DNA of 64,000 nucleotides from Onthophagus taurus (Eukaryota; Arthropoda; Insecta; Coleoptera; Scarabaeidae), in assembly GCF_036711975.1 (NCBI RefSeq), contig NC_091972.1:28835001-28899000 (forward strand), read 5' to 3'. The position numbers were made by a program, and so were the translations under genes. Of this stretch, positions 20,890 to 30,780 are shown piece by piece; position 1 is the stretch's first letter, and each line of letters begins with the position of its first letter. The notes below the pieces were generated by a model, which ran no database searches, was not told the origin of the DNA, and saw only the letters and a program-made list of their open reading frames with translations.

Positions 20890-23371
20890 CGGGAAGTTAG
20901 CCCCCCATTTTTTGAATTGTAAATTTTTTATTGTTGTTCTAGATTGTTCTAGAGTTGTTCTACATTGTTCCAAAGCGGCAAATTGAAAAAATATAAACTC
21001 CACGAGAAAACCGAAAAACAGGGTTCTTGACTAGCCCCCCATTTTTGGAAAAATGAAATTTTCTTTGTTGTTCTGGGTTGTTCTAGTTGTTCTAGTTATT
21101 GTTCTAGAAAATCAAAATTGTGGGATACAGCATTACGAAGTTATAACTAAAAATAGGTTTGGCCGCCGAAATGTCTAGTTGATTGCTGTGACCATAGTTT
21201 TTCTATTATCAATTCCATATTACAAATATATACTTATTATAGCTAACGCAATCTGGAACAGCTATTATTTTCACTAGAACAACTTTCTAAAGGGTACTTT
21301 ACTGTTTGAAAATTAAAGTTTTTGGAAGTTTCAGTCAGTAATTATTGTGTCAGCGGTTTTATATTACACAATAAGATTTAAAAAACATAGAACAATCTAA
21401 AATAACTCAATCTTTGCCGATTCAAATTGTTCTAGATGTGTTTCTCTTTAAAATTATAATAATAAAACATAAGTTGCGATGTAAAGTGTATTTTATTTTG
21501 CAAAACTAAGTAATAAATTAATAAATAAACTAAACTAACAAAAATAGGTTGGGCTGCCAAAATGTCTAGTTGATTGCTGTGACCATAGTTTTTCTATTTT
21601 TAGTTCCATATCACAAATATATACTTATTACACCTAAGCAATCTGGAACAGCTAATGTTTTCACTAGAACAACTCTATAAAGAACACTTTACTCTTTGAA
21701 AATTAAAATTTTTGGAAGTTTCAGTTAGTAATTCTTTCATAAGTTCATAAGTAAGTTTCATTAATATCTATTTCAATAAAAAATAAAAAATATATTGTTC
21801 AAAATACTTGCGGATTCGACAGCATATTTCATAGTTTAGCATTTGCCCGTACACACAATTCATTTAGAAATCATGTTGAGAATGTTTGCACAGATTGCTT
21901 TAGTTTCCTAAAATTATTTTTAAAAACCGGTTCTAATAAAGCAACATATAACAAAAGAACTGAACTATTAACAGGAATAAATTATTTTGGAAGCCAGAAA
22001 ATTGCCGGCGTAATAATAATGAATGCTATTTCAAATATTGCGTTTCTTTGCACACAACTGTTTAAAGAACAATTTAGTTATTGTAGGACTAAAAACTGCA
22101 ATAATAGTTTAAACGTTGCTTTCCATAAAAACATAATTTTACCAATCGATATTGACATCGTAACAATATTTTGCTATGCACAGCTAAAACAAGTAATAGA
22201 AAACTACATGCAAACTCTAAGTAACAATTGCAAAAAAATGTGGTCTGTTTATAGAAACAACGAATGGAGAGAACAATAAAACAAAATTGAGTGATTACGC
22301 ACGCAATTTGTTACTCCACAACAAATTCTATACCCCTGCAGGTATCATCAGTTACGAAGGTTCTCAATCTTTGAATGATGTAGGACAGTACCCAGCATTT
22401 GTGCCCAACAATGCCAATTGGATATTATTTAATGACTTACGAAAAAAATCCATACAAGCTGAAGAAGCTACTGAAATAAATGCACATAAATGTTTATAAA
22501 CTTGTGATTTTTAGAAAATTAGGATGGTCAGATTATTCCATATTTTTTTAGTTTTTTAAAACTATTATTATATTAACGGTTGGGTTCACTGATTCAACAA
22601 AACCTGTCCGATATCACAACAACTCAAATTTAAGGTTTTTCCAGTGAAAATAACAGCTGTTCTGAATTGTTTTAATTGTTGTAAGTACTAATTTTTAACA
22701 TGAAACTTTAAAAGAACTAAAGCCGCAGTGATTAAATAAACATTTTAAGTACATAGAACAACAAGAACAATTTAGAGCAACAAAAAATATGTGATTTTGC
22801 AAAATTAATGTCTATGTTAAACGTAAAACACATCTAGAACAATTTGAATCGGCAAAGATTGAGTTATTTTAGATTGTTCTATGTTTTTTAATTCTTATTG
22901 TGTAATATAAAACCGCTGACACAATAATTACTGACTGAAACTTCCAAAAACTTTAATTTTCAAAGAGTAAAGTGCCCTTTAGAAAGTTGTTCTAGTGAAA
23001 ATAATAGCTGTTCCAGATTGCGTTAGCTATAATAAGTAAATATTTGTAATATGGAATTGATAATAGAAAAACTATCGTCACAGCAATCAACTAGACATTT
23101 CGGCGGCCAAACCAATTTTTAGTTATAACTTCGTAATGCTGTATCCCATAATTTTGATTTTCTAGAACAATAACTAGAACAACCCAGAACAACAAAGAAA
23201 ATTTGATTTTTCTAAAAATGGGGGGCTAGTCAAAAAACCTGTTTTTTCGGTTTTCTCGCGAAATTTTTATTTTTTCGATTTGCCGCTTTGGAACAATGTA
23301 GAACAACTCTAGAACAATCTAGAACAACAATAAAAAATTTAAAAATCAAAAAATGGGGGGCTAACTTCCCG
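20890..23371 (+). mobile_element. Unclassified 2.5-kb long-TIR element with a decayed USP-like ORF
   Basis: Tips are CGGGAAGTTAGCCCCCCATT and its reverse complement ending at 23371. The inverted similarity runs inward ~580 bp on each side. Both arms are studded with TAGAACAA/TTGTTCTA (at least 19 exact 8-mers counted by eye in the element). The left half also has a direct duplication (21166-21340 repeated at ~21543-21735). The central ~0.75 kb carries the broken reading frame described next. I see no short target duplication; the element is instead flanked by the ~195-bp direct repeats. I do not recognise the superfamily. Confidence 0.8.
21755..22499 (+). pseudogene. Ubiquitin-specific-protease-like protein fragment (decayed)
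   Basis: An open frame from 21755 to the TAA at 22277-22279 (first ATG only at 22019) continues in another frame at 22287-22499. The first part reads NTCGFDSIFHSLAFA (from about 21803), like the Cys box of peptidase family C19. It is followed by a Cys-containing stretch (ENVCTDCFSFLK), and by IILPIDIDIVT then QLKQVIENYMQTLSNNC, like the USP fingers region. The second part reads AGIISYEG, then GQYPAFV and NANWILFNDL, like the His box and end of the fold, but with Gln where the catalytic His is expected. There is no start codon near the Cys box; an upstream exon may be missing. The assignment is my reading of motifs and needs a profile search. Confidence 0.5.
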
Positions 23372-23375
23372 CACT

Positions 23376-23568
23376 CTGAAAATGTCGGGTTGGATGGTCC
23401 GTCGAAAAAAAAACTAACATTCAGATCGACAGGAACAAGCAGGTAGATGGCAAATAAAGGCGCTTTAGTCATTGTACTTCGAAAACCCGAAAATATGCGT
23501 CATAGTATATATCAACAAGTTTCATTTTTACTTATTGGTGTTGTGTGCGTGGATGTGGAAAAAATAAT
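23376..23568 (+). repeat. Right ~195-bp direct repeat flanking the long-TIR element
   Basis: Same orientation as 20694-20889. It starts four bases (CACT) after the element's right tip and ends at GGAAAAAATAAT. It lies in the spacer 3' of H2A. Confidence 0.85.
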
Positions 23569-23875
23569 TAATACGACCAGTGTTAACACATCTTGCGCGA
23601 CTAAACTCGTTTTGCACGGTATTGATGCCCGCTACACGGTAACACTTTGGCGGCAAAGTGCCCGCGCAATATGTGTTAACCGTGGTACTGTGAAAATACG
23701 TCGTCAGCGTTGTTGATGACGTTACATCGAAACTTTAAAAATCGAAAGTTATTTTTCGGTAAGTTTATCACTTAAGAGTTATTTAGAATTAACAATACTG
23801 TTACATTCAAAAACTTGATACAATTACACCACCGCAGCAGACATCGATAGTTCATTATTCGACTATATTTTTTGT
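23569..23875. other. Spacer 3' of H2A
   Basis: Short spacer with no gene recognised between the direct repeat and the H2A stem-loop. Confidence 0.4.
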
Positions 23876-23891
23876 GGCCCTGAGAAGGGCC
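23876..23891 (-). terminator. Histone 3' stem-loop of H2A
   Basis: Minus strand GGCCCTTCTCAGGGCC: 6-bp stem, loop TCTC instead of TTTC, still within the family pattern. 36 bases past the H2A stop. Confidence 0.92.
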
Positions 23892-23927
23892 GTTTTGTTA
23901 ATATGGTGTGGCCAAGTTGTAATTAAA

Positions 23928-24305
<378 letters not shown>

Positions 24306-24421
24306 TTACAATTAGTTGACTTGGTAGCGTGCCGAAATCTTCAACAAAATGTTTCAATGTAAACGATATCGTTGTCGACAACGTTTCAATACAGAGCTGA
24401 GCGGAATACAGGTTTTTCAAA

Positions 24422-24429
24422 TATATATA
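24422..24429 (-). promoter_or_regulatory. TATA box for H2A
   Basis: TATATATA on the minus strand 120 bp upstream of the H2A ATG. A CCAAT sequence at 24452-24456 sits between the two divergent TATA boxes. Confidence 0.65.
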
Positions 24430-24518
24430 CCCAACTGCGCCGACGATTCGACCAATAGCGGCCGTCAGCCAAGCGGTAGCAACGGGAGGCGTCACCTACT
24501 GATACGACGCTACCACTT

Positions 24519-24524
24519 TATAAA
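24519..24524 (+). promoter_or_regulatory. TATA box for H2B
   Basis: TATAAA 113 bp upstream of the H2B ATG, giving a predicted transcription start near 24550. Confidence 0.7.
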
Positions 24525-24636
24525 CGGCAAAAACAGGCCATTTTTATAACACTGCATACTTACTGTAGTGTACTGTCGTTACTGTCAATAGTCTTATCGC
24601 CGATAAATTTTATTAACTAATCAACGAACAACAACA

Positions 24637-25008
24637 ATGCCACCGAAAACTAGTGGGAAAGCAGCCAAAAAGGCGGGTAAAGCGCAGAAAAATATATCGA
24701 AAACCGATAAGAAGAAGAAACGCAAGAGAAAGGAAAGCTACGCTATTTACATTTACAAGGTATTGAAACAAGTTCATCCCGATACCGGTATTTCGAGCAA
24801 AGCTATGAGTATAATGAACAGTTTTGTGAACGATATCTTCGAGAGGATAGCCGCTGAAGCATCCCGTTTGGCTCATTACAACAAAAGATCAACGATCACC
24901 AGTCGAGAAATCCAGACTGCCGTCAGACTTCTGTTACCTGGAGAATTGGCAAAGCACGCTGTAAGCGAAGGCACCAAGGCTGTTACTAAGTACACAAGTT
25001 CCAAATAA
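24637..25008 (+). CDS. H2B: Histone H2B
   Basis: Core histone H2B, 123 codons. Starts [20 protein letters not shown] with a Lys-rich tail, then the histone fold beginning [20 protein letters not shown] and ending in the αC helix [17 protein letters not shown], which contains the usual ubiquitylated Lys. It dimerises with H2A, encoded divergently next door. The ATG follows an ACAACA leader. Intronless, with TATA box and 3' stem-loop. Confidence 0.99.
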   Translation: MPPKTSGKAAKKAGKAQKNISKTDKKKKRKRKESYAIYIYKVLKQVHPDTGISSKAMSIMNSFVNDIFERIAAEASRLAHYNKRSTITSREIQTAVRLLLPGELAKHAVSEGTKAVTKYTSSK

Positions 25009-25048
25009 ATGGCGATATAAACATCCCTCGCCCTACCAAACAACGACC

Positions 25049-25064
25049 GGTTCTTTTCAGAACC
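25049..25064 (+). terminator. Histone 3' stem-loop of H2B
   Basis: GGTTCTTTTCAGAACC, 40 bases past the stop, followed by AATAAAGAATATT, a possible downstream element. Confidence 0.95.
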
Positions 25065-25429
25065 AAAAATTAGTATCTGAATAAAGAATATTATCGCAAT
25101 TTACAATATTTTTAAGGGTAGGCACACACGGTCGATTTTTAATCTGCCGATAGTTTAGTCGATGGACATAAATGTATTAATTTTAATATAGGTGCACACA
25201 CAACACAACTGCAGATCAACTCGATTTTTTAATCAAAAGGAGTCGATGTGCACTTATGATTAAAAAGTTGTGCAACTATCGTACAACTCATCGAGATATA
25301 CTATGTTTACTGGAGTGCGTGCTTTGAGCTAGAAAACGAGCCGGCCTCCCACCCCATAACGGCAAAAAACTTCAACGTAACATATTTTTCATCATTATTG
25401 AATAACATTATTTGAATCGGTGAACTTGA
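25065..25429. other. Spacer 3' of H2B
   Basis: No gene. 25110-25300 has two degenerate copies of a TAGGYRCACACAC...TCGATTTTT pattern, possibly an old MITE. The Jockey copy B 3' end lies at about 25430; no clear poly-A tail or target duplication could be placed. Confidence 0.4.
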
Positions 25430-25567
25430 CGGGCCTCTTGAGGTTCCTGGAATCTTCCTTAACCCTCTTCATCGGATCTAAAACAGACGGAAAATATATT
25501 AGTTAATATTCGCTAAATTAGCGATATCGGAAGTGGATTTGGAAAGGACAGTCGGGTTCCCGGATCG

Positions 25568-28255
25568 TCAGACGAGAAGCAGCCTTGGCCGTTTATGGCG
25601 AAGGTGTTCAACGTCGTAATCCGTTAATCCCGCTAGGAGGGGATTTGGGTGGTCTTCGAGCCGCGTAAACTCGGTACTGGCTTTGTTCCGAATGAATTCC
25701 TCGATGGTCACCATCTGGGAATCATTGTGCAGTGTCGCATTACTGACAAACCAAGGAGCATCGAATGCCATCCTTAGGACCTTGTTCTGAACCACTTGGA
25801 GTTTTTGCACGTGCGAGTGCGCGGCGTAACCCCAGACTGAAGAAGCGTATGTCATCGCAGGTCTGATAACCGCTTTGTAGAGTCGAATCTTCCGGAGAGG
25901 ATCCAACTTACTTCGGCGATTTATCAGAGCGTACAGATTGACCAGAGCTACCTTCGCCCGGTTCGCCATGGCCTCGATGTGACTTTTCCAAGTTAGTTTA
26001 GAGTCCAGAATGACACCCAAATACCTGGTTTCGGAATGCCAGGGAAGCTCGTTCCCTCGCAGTACCAACGCATCGGGGGGTCTCTGTCTACGCCGAGTAA
26101 AGAGTACTGCGGTACTTTTATCAGCGTTGATTTTGACCCGCCACTTTGCGAAGTAGTCTTGCAGCTGATCCGATGCTGTCTGCAGTCTACGAGCGGCGAT
26201 CTCGGGGGACCAAGATCTGCTGTAGATGCATACATCGTCGGCGTACATCGCTAACTGAGTGCCCTCGCACCGGGGTAGGTCGCTAACAAAGATACAAAAG
26301 AGTATCGGTGAAAGCAACGACCCCTGAGGGACGCCAGCAGTTAGGATTCGCTCTGTCGAACGCGTACCGTTCAATTTGATGCGCGCCTTCCTACCGCCAA
26401 GATAGGACGCGATCAATTGAACCAACGCCAGGGGCACGCCCGCTTCTAGCATTTTGAACAAAAGTCCTTCATGCCATACTTTGTCGAATGCCTTGGCAAC
26501 ATCGAAAAGCGCCGCACAAGTGCTTTGCTTTCGATTGAAGCCTTCGGTTATGTATTCGACAAGTCGCAGTACCTGGTGTACGGTCGAATGTTTGGGTCGG
26601 AAACCAAACTGTTCGTCCTGAATGAGCTTAAGATCTTGAACTGATCTTTGTAGTCTCGTCTGGACGATCCTCTCGCATACCTTGCCGAGACAAGAAAGCA
26701 AACTGATGGGCCTGTAGCTTTGCGGGAACGTTAGGTTCGCCCCGGGTTTCGGTAACACGACGACGTCCGCGCATTTCCACTTGGTAGGGAAATGCCGCAG
26801 CCGGAACGCCGCATTGATGATTCCCGTCAGCGAAACGACCGCTTTTAAAGGCATGGCCTTTAAAGCAGCGTTTCCTATCCCGTCCGGTCCCGATGCCTTC
26901 TTCGACTTACATCTCGCGATTGCCTCTTTCACCTCGGTCGGAGAAGCGTGCTCGATATGCCGACGATCTTCTACGGCCAGCCGCCTACTCACTACGCGTT
27001 CGACTCGATCGATGAAATCTTCATCTTCGTCATCGTCGCATAGCGGGCTGCACTGGTTTTCGAAGTTATCGGCATGAGCCTCTGCTTTCTCTTCGAGAGT
27101 GAAAGCCATTCCGGTTTCACCGTGAATGGGCGGCATGCGCGTCGTGTTCCCCTTCAGCACCTTGACCATCTTCCAACAGGAGTGATCGTCTTCGGTGTTC
27201 AGGGCGTCGAGTTTGGCGTCGAAAGACGCGTATCGGAACTCCGCGAGCTCCCTTCTCACATCACCGTGCAGACGGTTATAGCGACGCTTGAGATCGGGAT
27301 CCCAATTGCGCTGATAAGTCCGCCTGACGCGATCACGCTGCCGCATAAGTTCCCTGATGTGCGCCGGAAGCACCCATCGATGGTCCTTTACGGGAATCGT
27401 GTTGGTCGCGTATCGAAGAGAATTCTCGATTGCGACCGTGAGTCGTTCAACAGCCTCATCCAGTTCCTGAGCGTTGTGGATCGGTCGTATTTGTCCCATA
27501 TTGTGGTGCAAGTGGTCGCTAAAAGCCGGCCACGATACAGTGGAACGTTCAACCAGGACGCGAACGTCCGGGACGTCTCCTAGCTGCAGCAGCACAGGGA
27601 GATGATCGGAACTAAGTTCGTTGAGCGTGGTAACTCTATGAACTAGTCGGACATCTTTGATTACAACCACGTCCAAAACGTCAGATCGTTGCCCTTGGTT
27701 CGACGGGTAATACGTGTGGTCGGCGGGGGCATCGGTGACAATGCCCGTCTCGTCGGTAAAACTCCGCAGTATTTTACCGTTCGCGTTTGCGATCCGACTG
27801 TTCCACGATGGGTGCTTAGCGTTTAGGTCGCCGGCGATAACCACGCCTTTGTCCGTATCCAAGACACCCGTTAGATCGTCTTCCAACAACCGCCGATTCG
27901 GCGGATTGTAGGCGGCGACCAAGCGGACGCACCCCGATAGTGTTCGTACCACAATCGTAGTAGCTTCGAGATGTTGAAGAGGGGGAGTCAGATCTTCGTA
28001 ATGATCCAAACTGGTCCTTACAAAGATGGCTGTCCCGCCGCCTCTTGCTCCAACTCTATCGTTTCGATAGAAGCGATAATTGGGCAGCCGTGGCCTGTCG
28101 CCCGCTCGCAGATGGGTTTCGCAAATGAGTATCGCGTCAAGGTCGTACCTTTCGGCGAACTCGCGAAGTTCATTCTGTTTACAGACAAGGCCGTTGGCGT
28201 TCCAATAAGCCAACTCAAGCGATTGCGGTACTCTCGGTCTTCGATGAGTCATCAT
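25568..28255 (-). CDS. Jockey ORF2: endonuclease-reverse transcriptase, intact
   Basis: 895 aa from the ATG at 28253-28255. The endonuclease domain (about 14-225) shows WNANGL, ICETHL, YRNDR with RGGGTAIF, GDLNAKHPSWNS and SDHLPV. The reverse transcriptase (about 490-760) shows SYRPISLLSCLGKVCERIV, QFGFRPKHSTVHQVLRL, FDVAKAFDKVWHEG, AGVPQGSLLSPILF and the catalytic YADD box at ~671-674. No stop or frameshift interrupts it, so it could be active. The start overlaps the ORF1 stop as ATGA; the GTG-initiated extension to 28291 is not accepted. Likely translated by reinitiation after ORF1. Closest clade by motif is Jockey; not confirmed by phylogeny. Confidence 0.93.
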   Translation of the reverse strand: MMTHRRPRVPQSLELAYWNANGLVCKQNELREFAERYDLDAILICETHLRAGDRPRLPNYRFYRNDRVGARGGGTAIFVRTSLDHYEDLTPPLQHLEATTIVVRTLSGCVRLVAAYNPPNRRLLEDDLTGVLDTDKGVVIAGDLNAKHPSWNSRIANANGKILRSFTDETGIVTDAPADHTYYPSNQGQRSDVLDVVVIKDVRLVHRVTTLNELSSDHLPVLLQLGDVPDVRVLVERSTVSWPAFSDHLHHNMGQIRPIHNAQELDEAVERLTVAIENSLRYATNTIPVKDHRWVLPAHIRELMRQRDRVRRTYQRNWDPDLKRRYNRLHGDVRRELAEFRYASFDAKLDALNTEDDHSCWKMVKVLKGNTTRMPPIHGETGMAFTLEEKAEAHADNFENQCSPLCDDDEDEDFIDRVERVVSRRLAVEDRRHIEHASPTEVKEAIARCKSKKASGPDGIGNAALKAMPLKAVVSLTGIINAAFRLRHFPTKWKCADVVVLPKPGANLTFPQSYRPISLLSCLGKVCERIVQTRLQRSVQDLKLIQDEQFGFRPKHSTVHQVLRLVEYITEGFNRKQSTCAALFDVAKAFDKVWHEGLLFKMLEAGVPLALVQLIASYLGGRKARIKLNGTRSTERILTAGVPQGSLLSPILFCIFVSDLPRCEGTQLAMYADDVCIYSRSWSPEIAARRLQTASDQLQDYFAKWRVKINADKSTAVLFTRRRQRPPDALVLRGNELPWHSETRYLGVILDSKLTWKSHIEAMANRAKVALVNLYALINRRSKLDPLRKIRLYKAVIRPAMTYASSVWGYAAHSHVQKLQVVQNKVLRMAFDAPWFVSNATLHNDSQMVTIEEFIRNKASTEFTRLEDHPNPLLAGLTDYDVEHLRHKRPRLLLV

Positions 28256-29450
28256 AAGAGTTTCATCATCTCGGACATGATTTGGACGCACAACTTAACT
28301 CGTGCGTCCCTATCGGATTTGTCGATTTGGATGACCTCGCTCATCATCGCCAGTATGTTGACGAGGGGGTCGGTTGGGGGTTCAACCGCCGCCTGTGCCG
28401 CAACATTGACCGGGAATGGTGTTTCAGCCACCGCGATCGACCCGCTTTTACGAAGCCTCCTATTGCGACGCCTCCTCTGCGACCTCGACAGCTTCGGGGG
28501 GTCGTCGGTCGCCTTTTGCTTCGGCTCGTTGAGCTTAGCTTTGGGCGCCGCGACCTCTTTCCGAACTACCTTGGTAGCTGGAGCGTTCGCTTTGGGGGCA
28601 ACGTTAGCGTTGCCTTTCGGCTTTTTCGCCTGACTACTAACCGCTTTCACGGGTTTCGCCGCGACTACTGGAGCCTTTTTGTCCCCCTTTTGCGCCTGAA
28701 TAGCTGCTTTCGGGGGAACGGTCGCTTTGACCTTTGGGGCTGCCGCCGGCGCCCTCGTTTCCGCCGCCTTCGGGTGTTTTGGGCACCCTTTGTAGTTGGC
28801 GGTATGAGGACCACCGCAAAGGACGCACTTGGCGGGCGCATCCTTTGCTTTGGCACAGGAAGCCGTCGGATGGTCACCAGCGCACTTCACGCAACGAGGT
28901 GCACCGTTGCACATTCGTTGGGAGTGGCCGTAACGCTGACAGCGATGACACTGGCCGACTTCCGTCTTCTTCTTGGCGCTCTCGACAGTTATGGTTAAAG
29001 CCATGACCGTCTTGAGGTCAAAGATCCGTTTGGCGTCCGCGGTCTTTTTCAAGACGCACAGGACTAACGGGATCGGCCTCCTTTCAGAACCCTGGCGCAT
29101 ACGTTTTACCGTATCGGGCCAGAATCCCTGTTTTCTCAGGTCGGCAGCAATGCTGTCCTCCCCGATACTGGTAGGAACGCCTCGAAAAACCACCTTTAAC
29201 GGCTTTTCCTCCGGTAGAGAGAATGTATGGTACTGGTGTTTACCAGCCATCAACATCTTCACCAGGGCGCGATAGGCTTCCGCGGTGGGGAGCTCAATCT
29301 TGATTCCTTGCGGAACCGCTCTGGCTTTCGAAAAGGCGATCCGAAGTCTCGCCATCTCCGCCGAAATGGAATCCCAGTTTTCCTTCGCATGAAGGATTAC
29401 CGGGGGGACCCACTTGGAAACGTGTTCCAATCGAGGACGCACGGCCTCCG
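28252..29450 (-). pseudogene. Jockey ORF1, 5'-truncated
   Basis: The C-terminal ~395 codons of ORF1, keeping the PRE_C2HC-like region and all three CCHC knuckles. It lacks the N-terminal repeat region and any ATG at the break: the first in-frame start-like codon is GTG at 29440-29442. Very close to copy A, differing mainly by single substitutions. Not expected to be expressed unless from an outside promoter. Confidence 0.88.
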
Positions 29451-30780
29451 ATGGGTCAGTTCAGGGGGCTGAATTTATGCTTGAAAAGTTCCTACAACAA
29501 GTTATTACTTGGCGTTTTTTACTGTCCTCGTAAGTCTACGAGTGCGGGAGCTGATGGAGTTGGTCTCAAACTTCTTCCTATACTGGATATTGTTCTTACT
29601 CCTATTACCCACATTTTTAACTTCTCCTTTGAACGATCCTCATTCCCTTCAATCTGGAAGGTTGCTCATGTTGTCCCCATACCTAAATCCAAGAGTCCCT
29701 CAAGTTTAAATGATTTTCGCCCAATCTCCATTTTATCTGTTCTATCCAAAGCTCTCGAGCACCTTGTTTATCTACAAGTTCAAGAGTATTTACAAGAATT
29801 TAACTTGCACAACGAGTTTCAATCGGGTTTTCGTAAGGGTCATAGCACGACAACAGCGCTTATTAAGATTACAGATGACATTAGGTATGCTTGCGACAAA
29901 CGTTGTGTTACAATCCTTGTACTACTTGATTTCAGCAAGGCGTTCGATTCGGTTGATCACGATCTTTTGTTAGCGTCACTAGCTGCCCTTGGATTTACCT
30001 CTTCATGTTTATCTTGGTTTCAATCTTACCTTTCCTGTCGTTCCTTGTGTGCGTGCTGATTCTGCGCTCTAGTCTGCTTGTGATATTAAATGTGGTGTAC
30101 CCCAGGGTAGTGTGTTGGGTCCGTTGCTCTTTTCGATTTTTATTAATGCCGCCACCCACTACATTTCTTGTAATTATCATGTGTATGCTATTGACCTCCA
30201 AATTTACACTACGACAACTATTGATGATTTTCCTGAAGCAATTGCACGTCTTAATCATGATCATTCCAATATTTTGGATTGGTCTAAACGTTATAACCTT
30301 AAATTACATACTGCTAAAACTAAAGCAATTGCGTTTGGCAGTCGACCTTTACTGGCAAAGCTTAATGATTTTTCATCCATTCACTTAATGCTTGACGGAG
30401 ACATTATTCAGCTGTCAGACACGGTTAGACACCTTGAGGTGGTTATGGATTCTACAATGTCCTGGAAACCTCAAATTCAATCGGTCTGCAGAAAGGTCTA
30501 TCATTGTTTCCACTCACTGAAAAGTCTCCGTTGCTTCCTTCCTCCCATGATCCGTCGTAATCTTTGTTTTTCCCTGATTTTCCCCCATATAGATTATGCT
30601 GACACGGCATATCCTGATCTTTCGGTAACACTACGAAACAAACTGCAAAGACTTCAAAACAACTGCATACGGTATATCTTTGATCTCGAGAGATCTCAAC
30701 ACATAACTCCATACCGTAATTATTTGCAGATATTAAAAAACTATTTAACAATTCGTGAAATAAAGTTTACAATCTGCCAA
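29451..30780 (+). pseudogene. Reverse transcriptase of family 2, broken
   Basis: RT blocks in order: WKVAHVVPIPKSKSPSSLND, FRPISILSVLSKALEHLVY, FQSGFRKGHSTTTALIKITD, LLDFSKAFDSVDHDLL. After a frame change near 30055 come GPLLFSIFINAATHY and the box region VYAIDLQIYTTTT, where the expected Asp pair reads ID. A thumb/tail region follows to about 30780. The frame shift and altered catalytic box show the enzyme is dead. The end of the protein is displaced to 32201-32491 by the insertion. Confidence 0.8.

Larger units (their letters stand above)
25430..29450 (-). mobile_element. Jockey-type non-LTR retrotransposon, copy B (5'-truncated)
   Basis: Same family as copy A at constant offset 26,764. 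Sharp loss of similarity at 29450, inside ORF1, is the 5' truncation typical of target-primed reverse transcription; the DNA beyond is a different non-LTR element. ORF2 is intact. The left (3') end is approximate. Confidence 0.9.

Noticed and set aside
22019-22279. Independent small gene starting at ATG 22019
   Set aside because: The frame is open upstream to 21755 with clearly related, motif-like sequence, so this ATG is internal to the USP-like fragment.
28256-28291. 12-codon N-terminal extension of Jockey ORF2
   Set aside because: Starts with GTG, not ATG; the ATG overlapping the ORF1 stop is the natural start in both copies.
30452-30751. 99-codon minus-strand frame and other minus frames over 29.5-30.8 kb
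   Set aside because: Antisense to the family 2 reverse transcriptase.
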